The translations under genes were made by a program, and so were the position numbers. The notes under the pieces were generated by a model that was not told the origin of the DNA, made no database searches, and saw only the letters and a program-made list of their open reading frames with translations. DNA of 24,415 nucleotides from contig JAZQOJ010000149.1 of the NCBI GenBank assembly GCA_045627805.1, forward strand, positions 1-24,415. Reading direction: 5' to 3'. This document shows positions 1 to 8,115 of this stretch, piece after piece. Source of the stretch: UBA1756 sp045627805 (lineage in GTDB: Bacteria > Bacteroidota > Bacteroidia > Bacteroidales > WCHB1-69). Each line of letters starts with the position of its first letter. Position 1 is the first letter of the stretch.

Positions 1-341
1 GTGTCGGCATAAGTTGCAATGAGCGCAGCACAAGTTTCGTATTCTTTAATCGCTTGAATGGCAGGAGTTTGTGGGTCAAAAAGTGCATCCAAAACCGATG
101 CGTCGTCGGCAAAGTCGTCGATTTGTGGCAGGTATGAAACGGTGATGTCTTTGCGAATCACCACTTGCCCTTCGTCGGGCTCCTCCAGCCCCGCAATGAT
201 GTTGAGCAAGGTGGATTTTCCGGTTCCGTTCTTCGCAATGAGCGCCGTTTTCTGCCCCTTTTCCAAACCAAAAGTGATTTCGTTGAAAAGCAGCTTCTCT
301 CCGTATGTCTTCGATAATTTCTCTACAGTCAAGTAATTCAT
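1..341 (-). CDS. ABC-F family ATPase, N-terminal part (gene runs off the left edge)
   Basis: The reverse strand is open from an ATG at 339-341 to the window edge, giving about 113 residues. The start matches ABC-F proteins (soluble, duplicated ATPases acting at the ribosome, Uup/EttA-like): MNYLTVEKLSKTYGEKLLF, then a Walker A loop AKNGTGKST at residues 36-44 and a Q-loop in SYLPQ near residue 87. No membrane segment is visible, which fits ABC-F rather than a transporter subunit. The first Walker A glycine is alanine, as I recall from Bacteroidetes homologues. The gene lies 54 nt downstream of the arginine decarboxylase gene on the same strand with no obvious terminator between them, so it may be co-transcribed. 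A tandem octamer repeat abuts its start codon. The linker, the second ATPase domain and the signature motifs lie outside the window, so the subfamily cannot be named. Confidence 0.88.
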   Translation of the reverse strand, partial: MNYLTVEKLSKTYGEKLLFNEITFGLEKGQKTALIAKNGTGKSTLLNIIAGLEEPDEGQVVIRKDITVSYLPQIDDFADDASVLDALFDPQTPAIQAIKEYETCAALIATYAD

Positions 342-381
342 AGGTTCAAAACTTCAATACCTCAACACTTCAACACTTCAA
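342..381 (-). repeat. Five tandem degenerate octamers abutting the ABC-F start codon
   Basis: Read on the minus strand, these 40 bases divide exactly into five 8-bp units: TTGAAGTG, TTGAAGTG, TTGAGGTA, TTGAAGTT, TTGAACCT. The ATG of the ABC-F gene follows directly. All units begin TTGA and the first two are identical. The array occupies most of the 54-nt gap after the arginine decarboxylase gene and sits where a ribosome binding site would be. It may be a slipped-strand repeat or simply low-complexity leader DNA. Confidence 0.75.
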
Positions 382-395
382 AAATACTCACGCCA

Positions 396-1823
396 CTAAT
401 ATCCCAATATTTTTAGCATCGACTTGTAACTCTGTTCTTTAGCGAACAGTTTGGTGCAGAGTTCGCCTTCTTCGTCGCGGTAGATGATGATGTGTTTCGG
501 GGCGGGGGTGAGGCAGTGCTGTATGCCGCCGTAGCCACCTACGGATTCCTGGTACGCCCCCGTGTTGAAAAGCCCGATGTATTGCGGGTCCTCGTCGAAA
601 TACTCGTTCTTTTCCTGTGTCGGACGGCTCGCCTTGATCTGTGGAAGGAACACGGCGTTCAGCGAGGCCTCCGAATTATAAAAGTCCTGGCTGTCGCAGG
701 TCAGTCCGCCAAGAAATACTCGCTCGTAGGCCTTGTCCCAGTTGTTGACCGCCAAGATGATGAATTGCTGGTCAATGGCCCAGGTGTCGGGGAGCGTCGT
801 CATAAACGAACTGTCAATCATATCCCACAACTCTCTGTCATTCTGGCGCTTTTGCTGTAAAATGGAGAACAGAACCGCACTCGCCTCGCCCACGGTGTAG
901 GAACCGAATTCGGTGAAAATGTCGGGCTCTTCCACGCCTTCGCGGTTGCAAATCTGCTTGATCTGCGAAACGATTTCCTCGGCCATATATTCGTAATCGT
1001 AGTCAAACGAGAGCGAGGTCTTGATCGGGAAACCACCGCCAATGTCCAAAGAGTCGAGTTCCGGACAAATCTTCTTCAGGTCGCAGTACAGACTGATGCA
1101 CTTGGTCAGTTCGTTCCAGTAGTAAGCCGTGTCCTGAATCCCGGTGTTGATGAAAAAGTGCAACATCTTCAACTCGAATTTGGGATTGTTCTTGATTTTG
1201 TGTTCGTAAAACGGGATGATGTCGTTGTATCGGATGCCGAGACGCGAGGTGTAGAACTCGAATCGGGGCTCTTCCTCCGCCGCGATTCGGATGCCGACCT
1301 TGCACTTCGTGTTCACCGTCTGGTCCAGCATATCGAACTCGTGAATGTTGTCGATCACTGGAATCGTGTTGACATAACCCTTGTCCAGCATCATCGCAAT
1401 GTTGTCGATGTATTGCTGCTTTTTGAAGCCATTGCAGATGATGAAGTTCTCCTTGTCGAACAGTTTCTGCTCTTCCAAAGCTTCAATCAGATTCAAATCG
1501 AAGGCGGATGAAGTTTCGAGATGGACATCGTTTTTCAAAACTTCCGACAAAATGAATTCGAAGTGCGAGCTTTTCGTGCAGTAGCAGTAATGGTAGTCGC
1601 CTTGGTAGTCGGCTTTGGCAATGGCCACATTGAACCATCTTCTCGCCTTTTGAATGTTCTGCGATATTTTTGGTAAATATGTGATTTTCAGTGGTGTACC
1701 ATACTGCTTGATAATGTCCATCAATGGAACTCCATTGAAAATCAGCTCGTTTTCCTGAACTTCGAATTGCTCTTGCGGGAATTCGTAAGTCTGTGTGATT
1801 AGGTCAATGTATTTTGTCTTCAT
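396..1823 (-). CDS. speA: Arginine decarboxylase, fold-type III PLP enzyme (Bacteroidetes short type)
   Basis: The 475-residue protein has the alanine racemase/ornithine decarboxylase fold. The probable PLP lysine is K84 in YCTKSSHF. A glycine-rich phosphate loop is seen in LDIGGGFPIKTS, and the catalytic Cys-Asp pair is C376-D377 in GGLTCDSQDFY. At this length it matches the compact decarboxylase annotated as arginine decarboxylase across Bacteroidetes, rather than the ~650-residue SpeA of Proteobacteria. The expected reaction is arginine to agmatine plus CO2, the first step of the agmatine route to polyamines, in the cytoplasm. The substrate is inferred from family annotation, and another basic amino acid or carboxyspermidine-type substrate cannot be excluded. 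The gene is preceded by a TAATTTTG promoter box and separated from the upstream DUF748 gene by a hairpin terminator, so it starts its own unit with the ABC-F gene behind it. Confidence 0.82.
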   Translation of the reverse strand: MKTKYIDLITQTYEFPQEQFEVQENELIFNGVPLMDIIKQYGTPLKITYLPKISQNIQKARRWFNVAIAKADYQGDYHYCYCTKSSHFEFILSEVLKNDVHLETSSAFDLNLIEALEEQKLFDKENFIICNGFKKQQYIDNIAMMLDKGYVNTIPVIDNIHEFDMLDQTVNTKCKVGIRIAAEEEPRFEFYTSRLGIRYNDIIPFYEHKIKNNPKFELKMLHFFINTGIQDTAYYWNELTKCISLYCDLKKICPELDSLDIGGGFPIKTSLSFDYDYEYMAEEIVSQIKQICNREGVEEPDIFTEFGSYTVGEASAVLFSILQQKRQNDRELWDMIDSSFMTTLPDTWAIDQQFIILAVNNWDKAYERVFLGGLTCDSQDFYNSEASLNAVFLPQIKASRPTQEKNEYFDEDPQYIGLFNTGAYQESVGGYGGIQHCLTPAPKHIIIYRDEEGELCTKLFAKEQSYKSMLKILGY

Positions 1824-1852
1824 ATCGATAAATGAATTGCTTTTTGAAGTTG

Positions 1853-1860
1853 CAAAATTA
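1853..1860 (-). promoter_or_regulatory. Bacteroidetes -7 promoter box for the arginine decarboxylase gene
   Basis: The minus strand reads TAATTTTG, a full match to the Bacteroidetes -7 element TAnnTTTG, 29 nt upstream of the ATG. It lies just downstream of the hairpin terminator of the previous gene. I see no clear -33 TTTG at the usual spacing, so the call rests on the -7 box, its position, and the near-identical boxes before the T9SS cargo gene and the glycosyltransferase gene. Confidence 0.5.
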
Positions 1861-1925
1861 CACTTAAATTGGAAATATTCTATCTATTTTCAAATTTTTT
1901 TAGAATTATTTGGATTACATTGAAA

Positions 1926-1964
1926 AAAAATATCCAATCCGAGTGATTTGGATTGGATATTTTT
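1926..1964 (-). terminator. Strong intrinsic terminator after the DUF748 gene
   Basis: The arms ATATCCAATCC (1930-1940) and GGATTGGATAT (1950-1960) are perfectly complementary. Four flanking A:T pairs extend the stem to 15 bp around a 9-nt loop. Read on the minus strand the stem ends in a run of T residues, 45 nt after the DUF748 stop codon. The plus-strand side also carries TTTT, so some bidirectional activity is possible, but no plus-strand gene ends here. The loop and the next ~15 nt contain two partial copies of GAGTGATT(T/C)GGATT. Confidence 0.85.
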
Positions 1965-2008
1965 GTTTGATTTGAGTGATTCGGATTTCGAATTGACTTT
2001 TTTACCGT

Positions 2009-4201
2009 CTATTCGTCATCTTCCATATTGACACCAAATGAAAGTAGCGTTTTGCCTTTCGGAGTGTTTTTTTCTCCCAATGGAAGAAACGTGATTCTGT
2101 CGGCCGATATTCCCTGCATCGTGAATTGGTCCAGAATCTGCTGCTCTCGATTTCGGAGGTTCCGGTCGATTTGCGCGCCCATTTCCTTAATATCGTATAG
2201 GCCAACGCATTTGTCTTTGATTTCGGCCTGAACGTTTCCACCTAAACGGTTGTCAACATATTTGATGAACTTGGGATCCGTGTTTTTGATTTTGAGAATC
2301 TCTTCATAGTTGTTGCCTGCATTCTGCCCGTTCAACGAAATGTAATACTCGCGTTTCGCATTGTAGAGTGCATATTCCTGTACGTTTTCTTGCAGGTTGA
2401 TGGATTGCTGCATTGTGATTTTCAAATCAGGCTTTTGTTTCATCGCGTCCACAATCTTGTTGAGTTTGTCGTACGATTCGCTGCCGAGACCTTGCGGATG
2501 GATTTCGTATTCAATGTCGGCGAAAATGTCGGGATCACCCCCTATCGCCTTCACCAGAAAGTCGATGGGCGCTGCCGCTACTTTAACAAACAGATTCCCT
2601 ATCGCCTTGAAAATGATTTTCTTATACGAGAAGTTCGGTGAGTTTAGGTCGCCTGAAACAGGAATGTCTAACTGCATTTTCCCTTTTCTGTCGGTGAGTA
2701 CGTAAACGCCGGCTCGCAGCGGAATGTTGAATTCGGGCTTGAAACTCTTGTCCTTTTTCCCGACAACGCAGTTGTAAATGTCAATCTTGTTTTTGCTGTT
2801 CAACTGATTGTTGGTGAGCGTTGTGTTGCTCATAAACGAGAGCACGCCTTCTGTCAGCGGGTAGGCCAGATATTCGTAGCAATAGGGCGATGCCATTGCG
2901 ATTTTGAAGTTGGTGAGAAATAGGTTGATTTTCTGGTTCTTCAGGTCGCTGAGACTTCCGCTCCATTTCGCCTTCAGTTGGCCCGTTTCGCCTACCGTAG
3001 CGTCAATGTTCACGTTCAGCGGTCCGTTTAGTGTGAAGTCGTCGGTGGTGACGCTCAGATTCGTGATCGGAATGGAAACCGTTTGCCGCATCGTGTGATC
3101 GGCGTAAGTTACTTTGGAATCGCGAATCGCAACGTGATTGATGCGGAACTGAATGGGAGCGCTGGAATTGTTATTTTCTTGATTTACAGTATCTTTTGAG
3201 TCCGACTTTTTGACAATGTTGTCAAATGAATGCGAATCTTTGAAAATCTCGTATGCCGTTGAGATCCCGGTCGCGGTTACATCGCTCAGAAGGTAGTGGT
3301 TCTTCTTGATGTCAACTTCTGCTATGTTGACATTCAGCTGCTTGATGTCGGCAATCTTTTTGTTTTCTAGATCGGTGGCGCTGAAGTTGGAGATGGCAAC
3401 CTTTCCTTTCCCGATGATGTCGAGAATGTGTTCGGTGTCTCCGCTAATGTCAAGTTTGGTAGTGAGAGTTCCGTCTATGTCATTGACATTCAGGAATTGC
3501 CGCACGTAAGGAGCCACGGAAGAGAGTGAGAATTTTTGCAAATTCACCGCCAGATTGTATGTGCTTTTCTTCAAAGAGTAAAGAAGTTTCACGTTGAGAG
3601 CGCCGCCATTGGCGAATTTGAGGTCCAGGCCGATGTCGGTTTTTTGCGTGCTGAAATAGATTTGCGGAATGGCAATCGCCAATTCGCGCAAGTCGAACTT
3701 GCTTTTCACCTGGGCATCGCGGTACACGATGTTGCCCCCACTAATGCTGATGTTGCGCAGGTCCACCACCCAGGCGCTCGGCGTAGTGTCTTTGGGCTTG
3801 TCGTCTTTTTTGTAAAATTCAATGATGTCGGTAAAATTGAACCGACTTCCATTCTGAATTACTTGGATGTCAGGGCTTTTCAATGTGATTTCGTTCAACT
3901 GAACCTTTTTACCAATCAGTTTGAAAAGCGAAATGTCAACATACAGTTGGTCGAAAGTGGCGAAAACATCCTTGTCATTCTCTTCCAGAGCTTTAAAACC
4001 TTCAATGTCAACACTTCCTTTGAAAAGGTTGATGGTCAGGTCGTCCATCGTTACAACTCTGTGGCACAGTTCTTTACTGTGTTTTTCAATGACTTTGTGT
4101 GCGATGGGGGAGATGAAGATGGCCAGCAAAAGCACCAGGGTGAGTAGCACACCCAGAATGATGAGGATGATTTTAATGGGTTTCTTGAGTGTGATTTTCA
4201 T
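2009..4201 (-). CDS. AsmA-like DUF748 envelope protein
   Basis: The 730-residue protein has one N-terminal membrane anchor (about residues 10-31) followed by a long periplasmic part built of beta-rich AsmA-like stretches. Its C-terminal third contains the pattern typical of DUF748 proteins: DIEYEIHPQGLGSESYDKL, then KIVDAMKQKPDLKITM, resembling the end region where these proteins show distant likeness to OmpA-type segments. AsmA-like proteins are thought to bridge inner and outer membranes and to affect lipid or outer membrane protein traffic. The exact role here is unknown. It is the last gene of the run T9SS cargo, acyl-CoA synthetase, META lipoprotein, nadC, DUF748, with 23 nt after nadC and a strong terminator behind it. 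The ATG at 4199-4201 places the signal anchor correctly. Confidence 0.75.
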   Translation of the reverse strand: MKITLKKPIKIILIILGVLLTLVLLLAIFISPIAHKVIEKHSKELCHRVVTMDDLTINLFKGSVDIEGFKALEENDKDVFATFDQLYVDISLFKLIGKKVQLNEITLKSPDIQVIQNGSRFNFTDIIEFYKKDDKPKDTTPSAWVVDLRNISISGGNIVYRDAQVKSKFDLRELAIAIPQIYFSTQKTDIGLDLKFANGGALNVKLLYSLKKSTYNLAVNLQKFSLSSVAPYVRQFLNVNDIDGTLTTKLDISGDTEHILDIIGKGKVAISNFSATDLENKKIADIKQLNVNIAEVDIKKNHYLLSDVTATGISTAYEIFKDSHSFDNIVKKSDSKDTVNQENNNSSAPIQFRINHVAIRDSKVTYADHTMRQTVSIPITNLSVTTDDFTLNGPLNVNIDATVGETGQLKAKWSGSLSDLKNQKINLFLTNFKIAMASPYCYEYLAYPLTEGVLSFMSNTTLTNNQLNSKNKIDIYNCVVGKKDKSFKPEFNIPLRAGVYVLTDRKGKMQLDIPVSGDLNSPNFSYKKIIFKAIGNLFVKVAAAPIDFLVKAIGGDPDIFADIEYEIHPQGLGSESYDKLNKIVDAMKQKPDLKITMQQSINLQENVQEYALYNAKREYYISLNGQNAGNNYEEILKIKNTDPKFIKYVDNRLGGNVQAEIKDKCVGLYDIKEMGAQIDRNLRNREQQILDQFTMQGISADRITFLPLGEKNTPKGKTLLSFGVNMEDDE

Positions 4202-4224
4202 AGATGAAAAAATATCTCGTTGAG

Positions 4225-5067
4225 TTATAATTTTTTAGAAAACTTTAAACTCAGGTCCAAACTCTTGATTTGATGGGTGAGCGCGCCCACGGAAATGAAG
4301 TCAACGCCGGTTTCTGCGTAGTCGCGCAAGGTTTCGTCGGTGATGCCGCCCGATGCCTCGGTCTCGTACTTTCCGTTGATGATTTTCAGCGCTTCGCGAA
4401 TGCCTTCGATTCCAAAGTTGTCAAGCATAATGCGGTCCACACCGCCGTGCGCCATCACGCGTTTCACGTCGTCGATGCTCCGGGTCTCGATTTCGATTTT
4501 GAGGTTCAGATTCTTCGCTTTCAGATATTCGTGCGTTTTGTCGATGGCTTTTTCAATGCCGCCAGCAAAGTCTATGTGGTTGTCTTTCAACATCACCATA
4601 TCAAAAAGTCCGAAACGGTGGTTCTGGCAGCCGCCCACTTTCACGGCGTATTTTTCAAAATAGCGCATATTGGGCGTCGTCTTGCGGGTGTCGAGAATGG
4701 TGACGTGCGTTCCGTTCACCATTTCCGCATAGTGATGGCTGTTAGTGGCAATGCCACTCATCCGCTGCATAAAGTTGAGCACGGTACGCTCGGCCGTCAG
4801 CATACTTTGCACCGCCCCGGTGATGGTGAACGCCACGTCGCCCTTTTTGATCGGGTCCCCATCGTGCAGGTATTGCTCCATCTTGATTGCGGGGTCAATG
4901 ATGGCCAGCACTTGCTTCGCCACCTCAACTCCAGCCAGAATGCCGTCTTGTTTTACTAAAAGTCGCATACAGCCCATCTCGTCGGGACTGATGCACGCCA
5001 GTGAAGAGTGGTCTCCATCGCCAACATCTTCCAAAATGCTTTGTCGTATGATTTCCTCCGTGTTCAT
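4225..5067 (-). CDS. nadC: Nicotinate-nucleotide pyrophosphorylase (quinolinate phosphoribosyltransferase)
   Basis: NadC converts quinolinate and PRPP to nicotinate mononucleotide, CO2 and pyrophosphate in de novo NAD synthesis (cytoplasm). At 280 residues it is full length. Family motifs appear in order: TAERTVLNFMQRMSGIAT (residues 91-108), DTRKTTP (126-132) with substrate-binding Arg and Lys, NHR (149-151), ML-KDNH (159-164), a paired acidic motif in KIEIETRS, MLDN, EASGGI, and VDFISVGALTH near the end. The start ATG is 3 nt from the stop of the META lipoprotein gene, so the two are probably translationally linked. nadA and nadB are not in the window. NAD synthesis has no obvious link to the neighbouring genes, so this looks like a mixed operon. 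Confidence 0.96.
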   Translation of the reverse strand: MNTEEIIRQSILEDVGDGDHSSLACISPDEMGCMRLLVKQDGILAGVEVAKQVLAIIDPAIKMEQYLHDGDPIKKGDVAFTITGAVQSMLTAERTVLNFMQRMSGIATNSHHYAEMVNGTHVTILDTRKTTPNMRYFEKYAVKVGGCQNHRFGLFDMVMLKDNHIDFAGGIEKAIDKTHEYLKAKNLNLKIEIETRSIDDVKRVMAHGGVDRIMLDNFGIEGIREALKIINGKYETEASGGITDETLRDYAETGVDFISVGALTHQIKSLDLSLKFSKKL

Positions 5068-5070
5068 AGC

Positions 5071-5508
5071 TTATTGGTTTTGAGCGGTCCCTTGAAAGCG
5101 CAGTAATTCTTGTGATTTATTTTTGATAATCAGTGTGTTCCCTTCGATTGTGAAGCAACAAACTTCGTCTTGAAGGGCGGAAATGTACTTTTGTTCTGTG
5201 CTCATATCCGAACATAAACGCTTGGTCGCTCCCTTGAATTCAATGTCAAGTTTCTCTTTTTTCGCGTAATAAGTGCCAAAAAAGGTGTTGCAGCCCAAGC
5301 AACCGGAAATGCCGCCTTGGTCGTCGAATGCGATGGTCGCTTCGGCGGGCGTCTCACCAACGGGAACGCCGTTGATTGCGGTCAATGTCCAGTGGGTTTG
5401 CGTGAGGGGAAGATTCTGCAACTCTTTAGAGCCGGATTTTTCCGTTGATTTGCAGCCACTAATGCAAATCGCCACGATGATGGCGGAGATAATGAAGATT
5501 TTTTTCAT
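5071..5508 (-). CDS. META-domain (HslJ-like) lipoprotein
   Basis: The 145-residue protein has a lipoprotein signal with the lipobox ISGC (Cys19), so the mature form should be lipid-anchored in the envelope. The rest is a single META domain: HWTLTAINGVPV, then IAFDDQGGISGCLGCNTFFGTYY, then a TKRLCSD segment and a final beta hairpin. This pattern matches the HslJ/META family, whose members are linked to heat or antibiotic stress in other bacteria but have no settled biochemical role. Extra cysteines (GCLGCN and a CC pair near residue 121) could form disulfides. It lies 24 nt after the acyl-CoA synthetase gene, across an AT-dinucleotide-rich gap, and 3 nt before nadC. Confidence 0.85.
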   Translation of the reverse strand: MKKIFIISAIIVAICISGCKSTEKSGSKELQNLPLTQTHWTLTAINGVPVGETPAEATIAFDDQGGISGCLGCNTFFGTYYAKKEKLDIEFKGATKRLCSDMSTEQKYISALQDEVCCFTIEGNTLIIKNKSQELLRFQGTAQNQ

Positions 5509-5532
5509 TGTATAAATATATATATGTATAGA

Positions 5533-7296
5533 CTACTCAAAAAGTTTTTGTACCTGGTCGGCGAATTTTTCCTTGATGAATTTGCGTTTCAACTTCAGTG
5601 TCGGAGTCAGTTCGCCGGTCGATACGCTCCATTCGTATCCGATGAGGGTGAATTTCATCACGCGTTCCGTCTCTCCCAGTTCGGAATTGTATTTGTCGGC
5701 AATTTTTTTGAATTTCTTAAGCACTTCGGGGTGTTGAATCATCTCTTCGTTGGTGGTGTAGGGAATGCCTTTCTTGTTGCACCACGAGCGGAGGTCGGTG
5801 AAGTTTGGAACAATGAGCGCGGCTGCGAATTTCTTGTTCTCGCCCACTACAATCATATTGTCAATCAGGGAGTCTTCACAGAATTTGCTTTCTATGTGCG
5901 TGGGAACCACGTACTTGCCGAACGCTGTCTTGAACATTTCCTTTTTACGGCCGGTGATTCTCAGTTGGCCCTCTGGCTCAAATACGCCTTCGTCGCCCGT
6001 GTGAAACCAGCCGTCCTCGTCGATGGCTTCGCGAGTGAGGTCCTCGGCTTTGTAATATCCTTTGGTGACGCAGCGGCCGCGGGTCAGGATCTCGTTGTCG
6101 TCAGCGATTTTCACCTCCACTCCGGGCAGGGGCTGTCCGACAGTGCCGAACTTGTGCCCGTTCTTGAAAAAGTCGCTCACGGCAATCACGGGTGAGGTCT
6201 CCGTCAGACCGTATCCTTCCAGCACCGGAATCTCCATTGCCCAGAAGATGCGGCAGAGCCGGGGCTGTATGGCGGCGCCACCCGACACGATGACTTCGAG
6301 CTTGCCACCGAAAACCTCTTTCCATTTGCGCAAGACCAACATTCTGGCGCGCTGCAACTGCCTGTCGTAACGCTTCGTGCGTCCCTCAAACTCGTATTGG
6401 CTCGCGATTTCGTCGGCCCAGAAGAACAGGTCTTTCTTTTTCCCCTTCAGCTTGCGGCCTGTCGCAATGATGCGGTCGTAGAATTTTTCCAAAAGTCGAG
6501 GCACCGTTGTGAAAATGGTGGGCTGCACCTCGCGCAGGTTGTCGGCAATGGTGCCCAGACTCTCCGCATAGTAAATTGGAATGCCCAAATAGTGCCACGC
6601 ATAAATCATCATTCGTTCATAAATGTGACACAAGGGCAAGTAACTCAGTACTTTAGTTTGTGGATGCACAGGCACGATGGGCAGAATGGCGGAAAAGTTG
6701 CTGATGATGTTGTCGTGCGTGAGCATAACGCCCTTCATCGTTCCCGTAGTGCCCGACGTGTAAATCAACGTCACTACGTCGTCGGGAGTGATGCGTTCTT
6801 TGATCTCGTTGAGGTACTGCGGACTCGGGTTCGCCGCGCCCAACTCAATCACCTCGTTCAGGTGACGGTAGCCGCGCAGGTTGCGGAAAGTGTAAACATT
6901 GTCCTTCAACTGAGGGATTTCCGCGATGATGTTCTCGATTTTGCGTAAGATGTCCCATCCCGAAACGAACACCATTTTCACGTCGGCGTGATGCAGGATG
7001 TACTTGTAGTCGTTCTCGCTGATGGTGGGATAAATCGGGACGTGAACGGCGCCGAGCTGCATAATCGCCATATCCAGAAAGTTCCATTCCGGACGGCCAG
7101 TGCTGATGGAGGCGATCTTGTCTCCCTTCTTGATGCCTAACTGCATCAGCCCGTAGCTGATGTTGTTGACAATGGCGATGTACTGATTGATGCTATAATG
7201 ACGCCAGGTGCCATTCTCCTTGCCATTGAGAGCATCGTCTCTTTGAAAATGAATGGCGTAATGGGGGAGAAGGTCGAAAATACGTGTTATTTCCAT
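5533..7296 (-). CDS. Long-chain acyl-CoA synthetase (AMP-binding enzyme, FadD15-like)
   Basis: The enzyme activates fatty acids with ATP and coenzyme A through an acyl-adenylate, at the cytoplasmic face of the membrane. The 587-residue length fits the family. Visible motifs are the P-loop-like YTSGTTGTMKG (179-189), LPLCHIYERM, the adenylate motif EGYGLTETSP, GWFHTGDEGVF, the hinge ITGRKKEMFKTAFGKYV, and a C-terminal lysine-rich LKLKRKFI segment that supplies the usual catalytic lysine region. There is no signal peptide. The start codon overlaps the stop of the T9SS cargo gene by one base (TAATG), which implies translational coupling. The substrate chain length cannot be read from the sequence. 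Confidence 0.93.
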   Translation of the reverse strand: MEITRIFDLLPHYAIHFQRDDALNGKENGTWRHYSINQYIAIVNNISYGLMQLGIKKGDKIASISTGRPEWNFLDMAIMQLGAVHVPIYPTISENDYKYILHHADVKMVFVSGWDILRKIENIIAEIPQLKDNVYTFRNLRGYRHLNEVIELGAANPSPQYLNEIKERITPDDVVTLIYTSGTTGTMKGVMLTHDNIISNFSAILPIVPVHPQTKVLSYLPLCHIYERMMIYAWHYLGIPIYYAESLGTIADNLREVQPTIFTTVPRLLEKFYDRIIATGRKLKGKKKDLFFWADEIASQYEFEGRTKRYDRQLQRARMLVLRKWKEVFGGKLEVIVSGGAAIQPRLCRIFWAMEIPVLEGYGLTETSPVIAVSDFFKNGHKFGTVGQPLPGVEVKIADDNEILTRGRCVTKGYYKAEDLTREAIDEDGWFHTGDEGVFEPEGQLRITGRKKEMFKTAFGKYVVPTHIESKFCEDSLIDNMIVVGENKKFAAALIVPNFTDLRSWCNKKGIPYTTNEEMIQHPEVLKKFKKIADKYNSELGETERVMKFTLIGYEWSVSTGELTPTLKLKRKFIKEKFADQVQKLFE

Positions 7297-8039
7297 TATT
7301 TCACGATCAGCTTCTTGGTTGAAAGGGTTCGGCCATTTGATACCAAGGAGTAAAAGTAAATGCCTGATACGAGGTCGGATACGTCTAAAGTGCGTTTGCC
7401 AGTCGTGTTGGAGATGGGAAGATTGCGCACTTTGTTGCCTACCAGGTCGGTGATGATGATGCTGGTGGCGTCATTCGCTGAACGATTCGACAGGTCGTAT
7501 TGGAAAGTGACTTGCGTGGTGGCTGGATTGGGATAAGCGCTGAAGCTGTTCAAGCTGACGGGGCGGTCGTTGATGCCATCTTCATCCTCTTCTTCATTGA
7601 TGGTGACCAACTTGACGATGAAGAAGTCGGAAACTCCCGCAGCGGCATCAGTAAAGGTGAATTTCACGAGGGTCTCGCCGAAACTCCCCAGAGGATTGTA
7701 AACGATATGGAATTGTTCGGTTGAAGTGCTCTCGCCGGCAGCCAGGTCCATCGTGCGAGGCGCTGTCGTCACGCTGGGATCGTAGCAGCTGCCCATACAG
7801 AATGTGGTGAAGGAACCCGGAAGTTCGGAAATAATCTCTTTCGTGATGGTGAGAAAGAGTGAATCATTCGTTTCGTTCTTTACACTTACCCATACCGTGT
7901 TGTCGTCCATCAGACGGCTGGCTTGGTAAACGATTGTGTCGCTAACTGGTTGATTGCTAAAGTAAAATGAGATTGAATTCTGAGCAGTTGCCAAAGTGGT
8001 GAGAATGATCGCTGCCAATAAGATGCCTAACTTTTTCAT
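7296..8039 (-). CDS. Secreted protein with T9SS type A C-terminal sorting domain
   Basis: This 247-residue protein has a classical signal peptide (residues 1-19, cleavage around ATA/Q). A beta-rich body of about 125 residues includes a CxxxC pair (C81, C85). A short acidic linker EEEDEDG follows, and then a T9SS sorting domain starting near FSAYPNPATTQVTF (166-180) and ending TLSTKKLIVK. Such domains send cargo through the type IX secretion system to the cell surface or outside. The body does not match a family I recognise, so its function is unknown. It is the first gene of the run that continues with acyl-CoA synthetase, META lipoprotein, nadC and DUF748, and it has its own promoter box 28 nt upstream. 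Confidence 0.88.
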   Translation of the reverse strand: MKKLGILLAAIILTTLATAQNSISFYFSNQPVSDTIVYQASRLMDDNTVWVSVKNETNDSLFLTITKEIISELPGSFTTFCMGSCYDPSVTTAPRTMDLAAGESTSTEQFHIVYNPLGSFGETLVKFTFTDAAAGVSDFFIVKLVTINEEEDEDGINDRPVSLNSFSAYPNPATTQVTFQYDLSNRSANDATSIIITDLVGNKVRNLPISNTTGKRTLDVSDLVSGIYFYSLVSNGRTLSTKKLIVK

Positions 8040-8060
8040 CGTAGTTCTAATTTATATTAT

Positions 8061-8112
8061 ACGTTGCAAAATTAAGATTTTTATTTGAAATATCGTTCGT
8101 TTTTTGCAACGT
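8061..8112. repeat. 11-bp perfect inverted repeat around the T9SS cargo promoter
   Basis: ACGTTGCAAAA (8061-8071) and TTTTGCAACGT (8102-8112) are exact reverse complements separated by 30 nt. One arm overlaps the -7 box and the probable transcription start. The other lies just beyond the AddB-like gene's stop. Either a hairpin ending AddB transcription or a two-site operator would fit. There is no T-run directly after it on the minus strand, so a classical terminator is less likely. Confidence 0.55.
8067..8074 (-). promoter_or_regulatory. Bacteroidetes -7 promoter box for the T9SS cargo operon
   Basis: The minus strand reads TAATTTTG, followed by CAACG, matching TAnnTTTG, 28 nt before the ATG of the T9SS cargo gene. 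The same TAATTTTGCA string occurs upstream of the arginine decarboxylase and glycosyltransferase genes. The box lies partly inside one arm of an 11-bp inverted repeat. No convincing -33 TTTG is visible. Confidence 0.5.
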
Positions 8113-8115
8113 TTT

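Noticed and set aside
3536..4959. Long plus-strand ORFs (203 and 229 codons) opposite the DUF748 and nadC genes
   Set aside because: Shadow frames of well-supported minus-strand genes.
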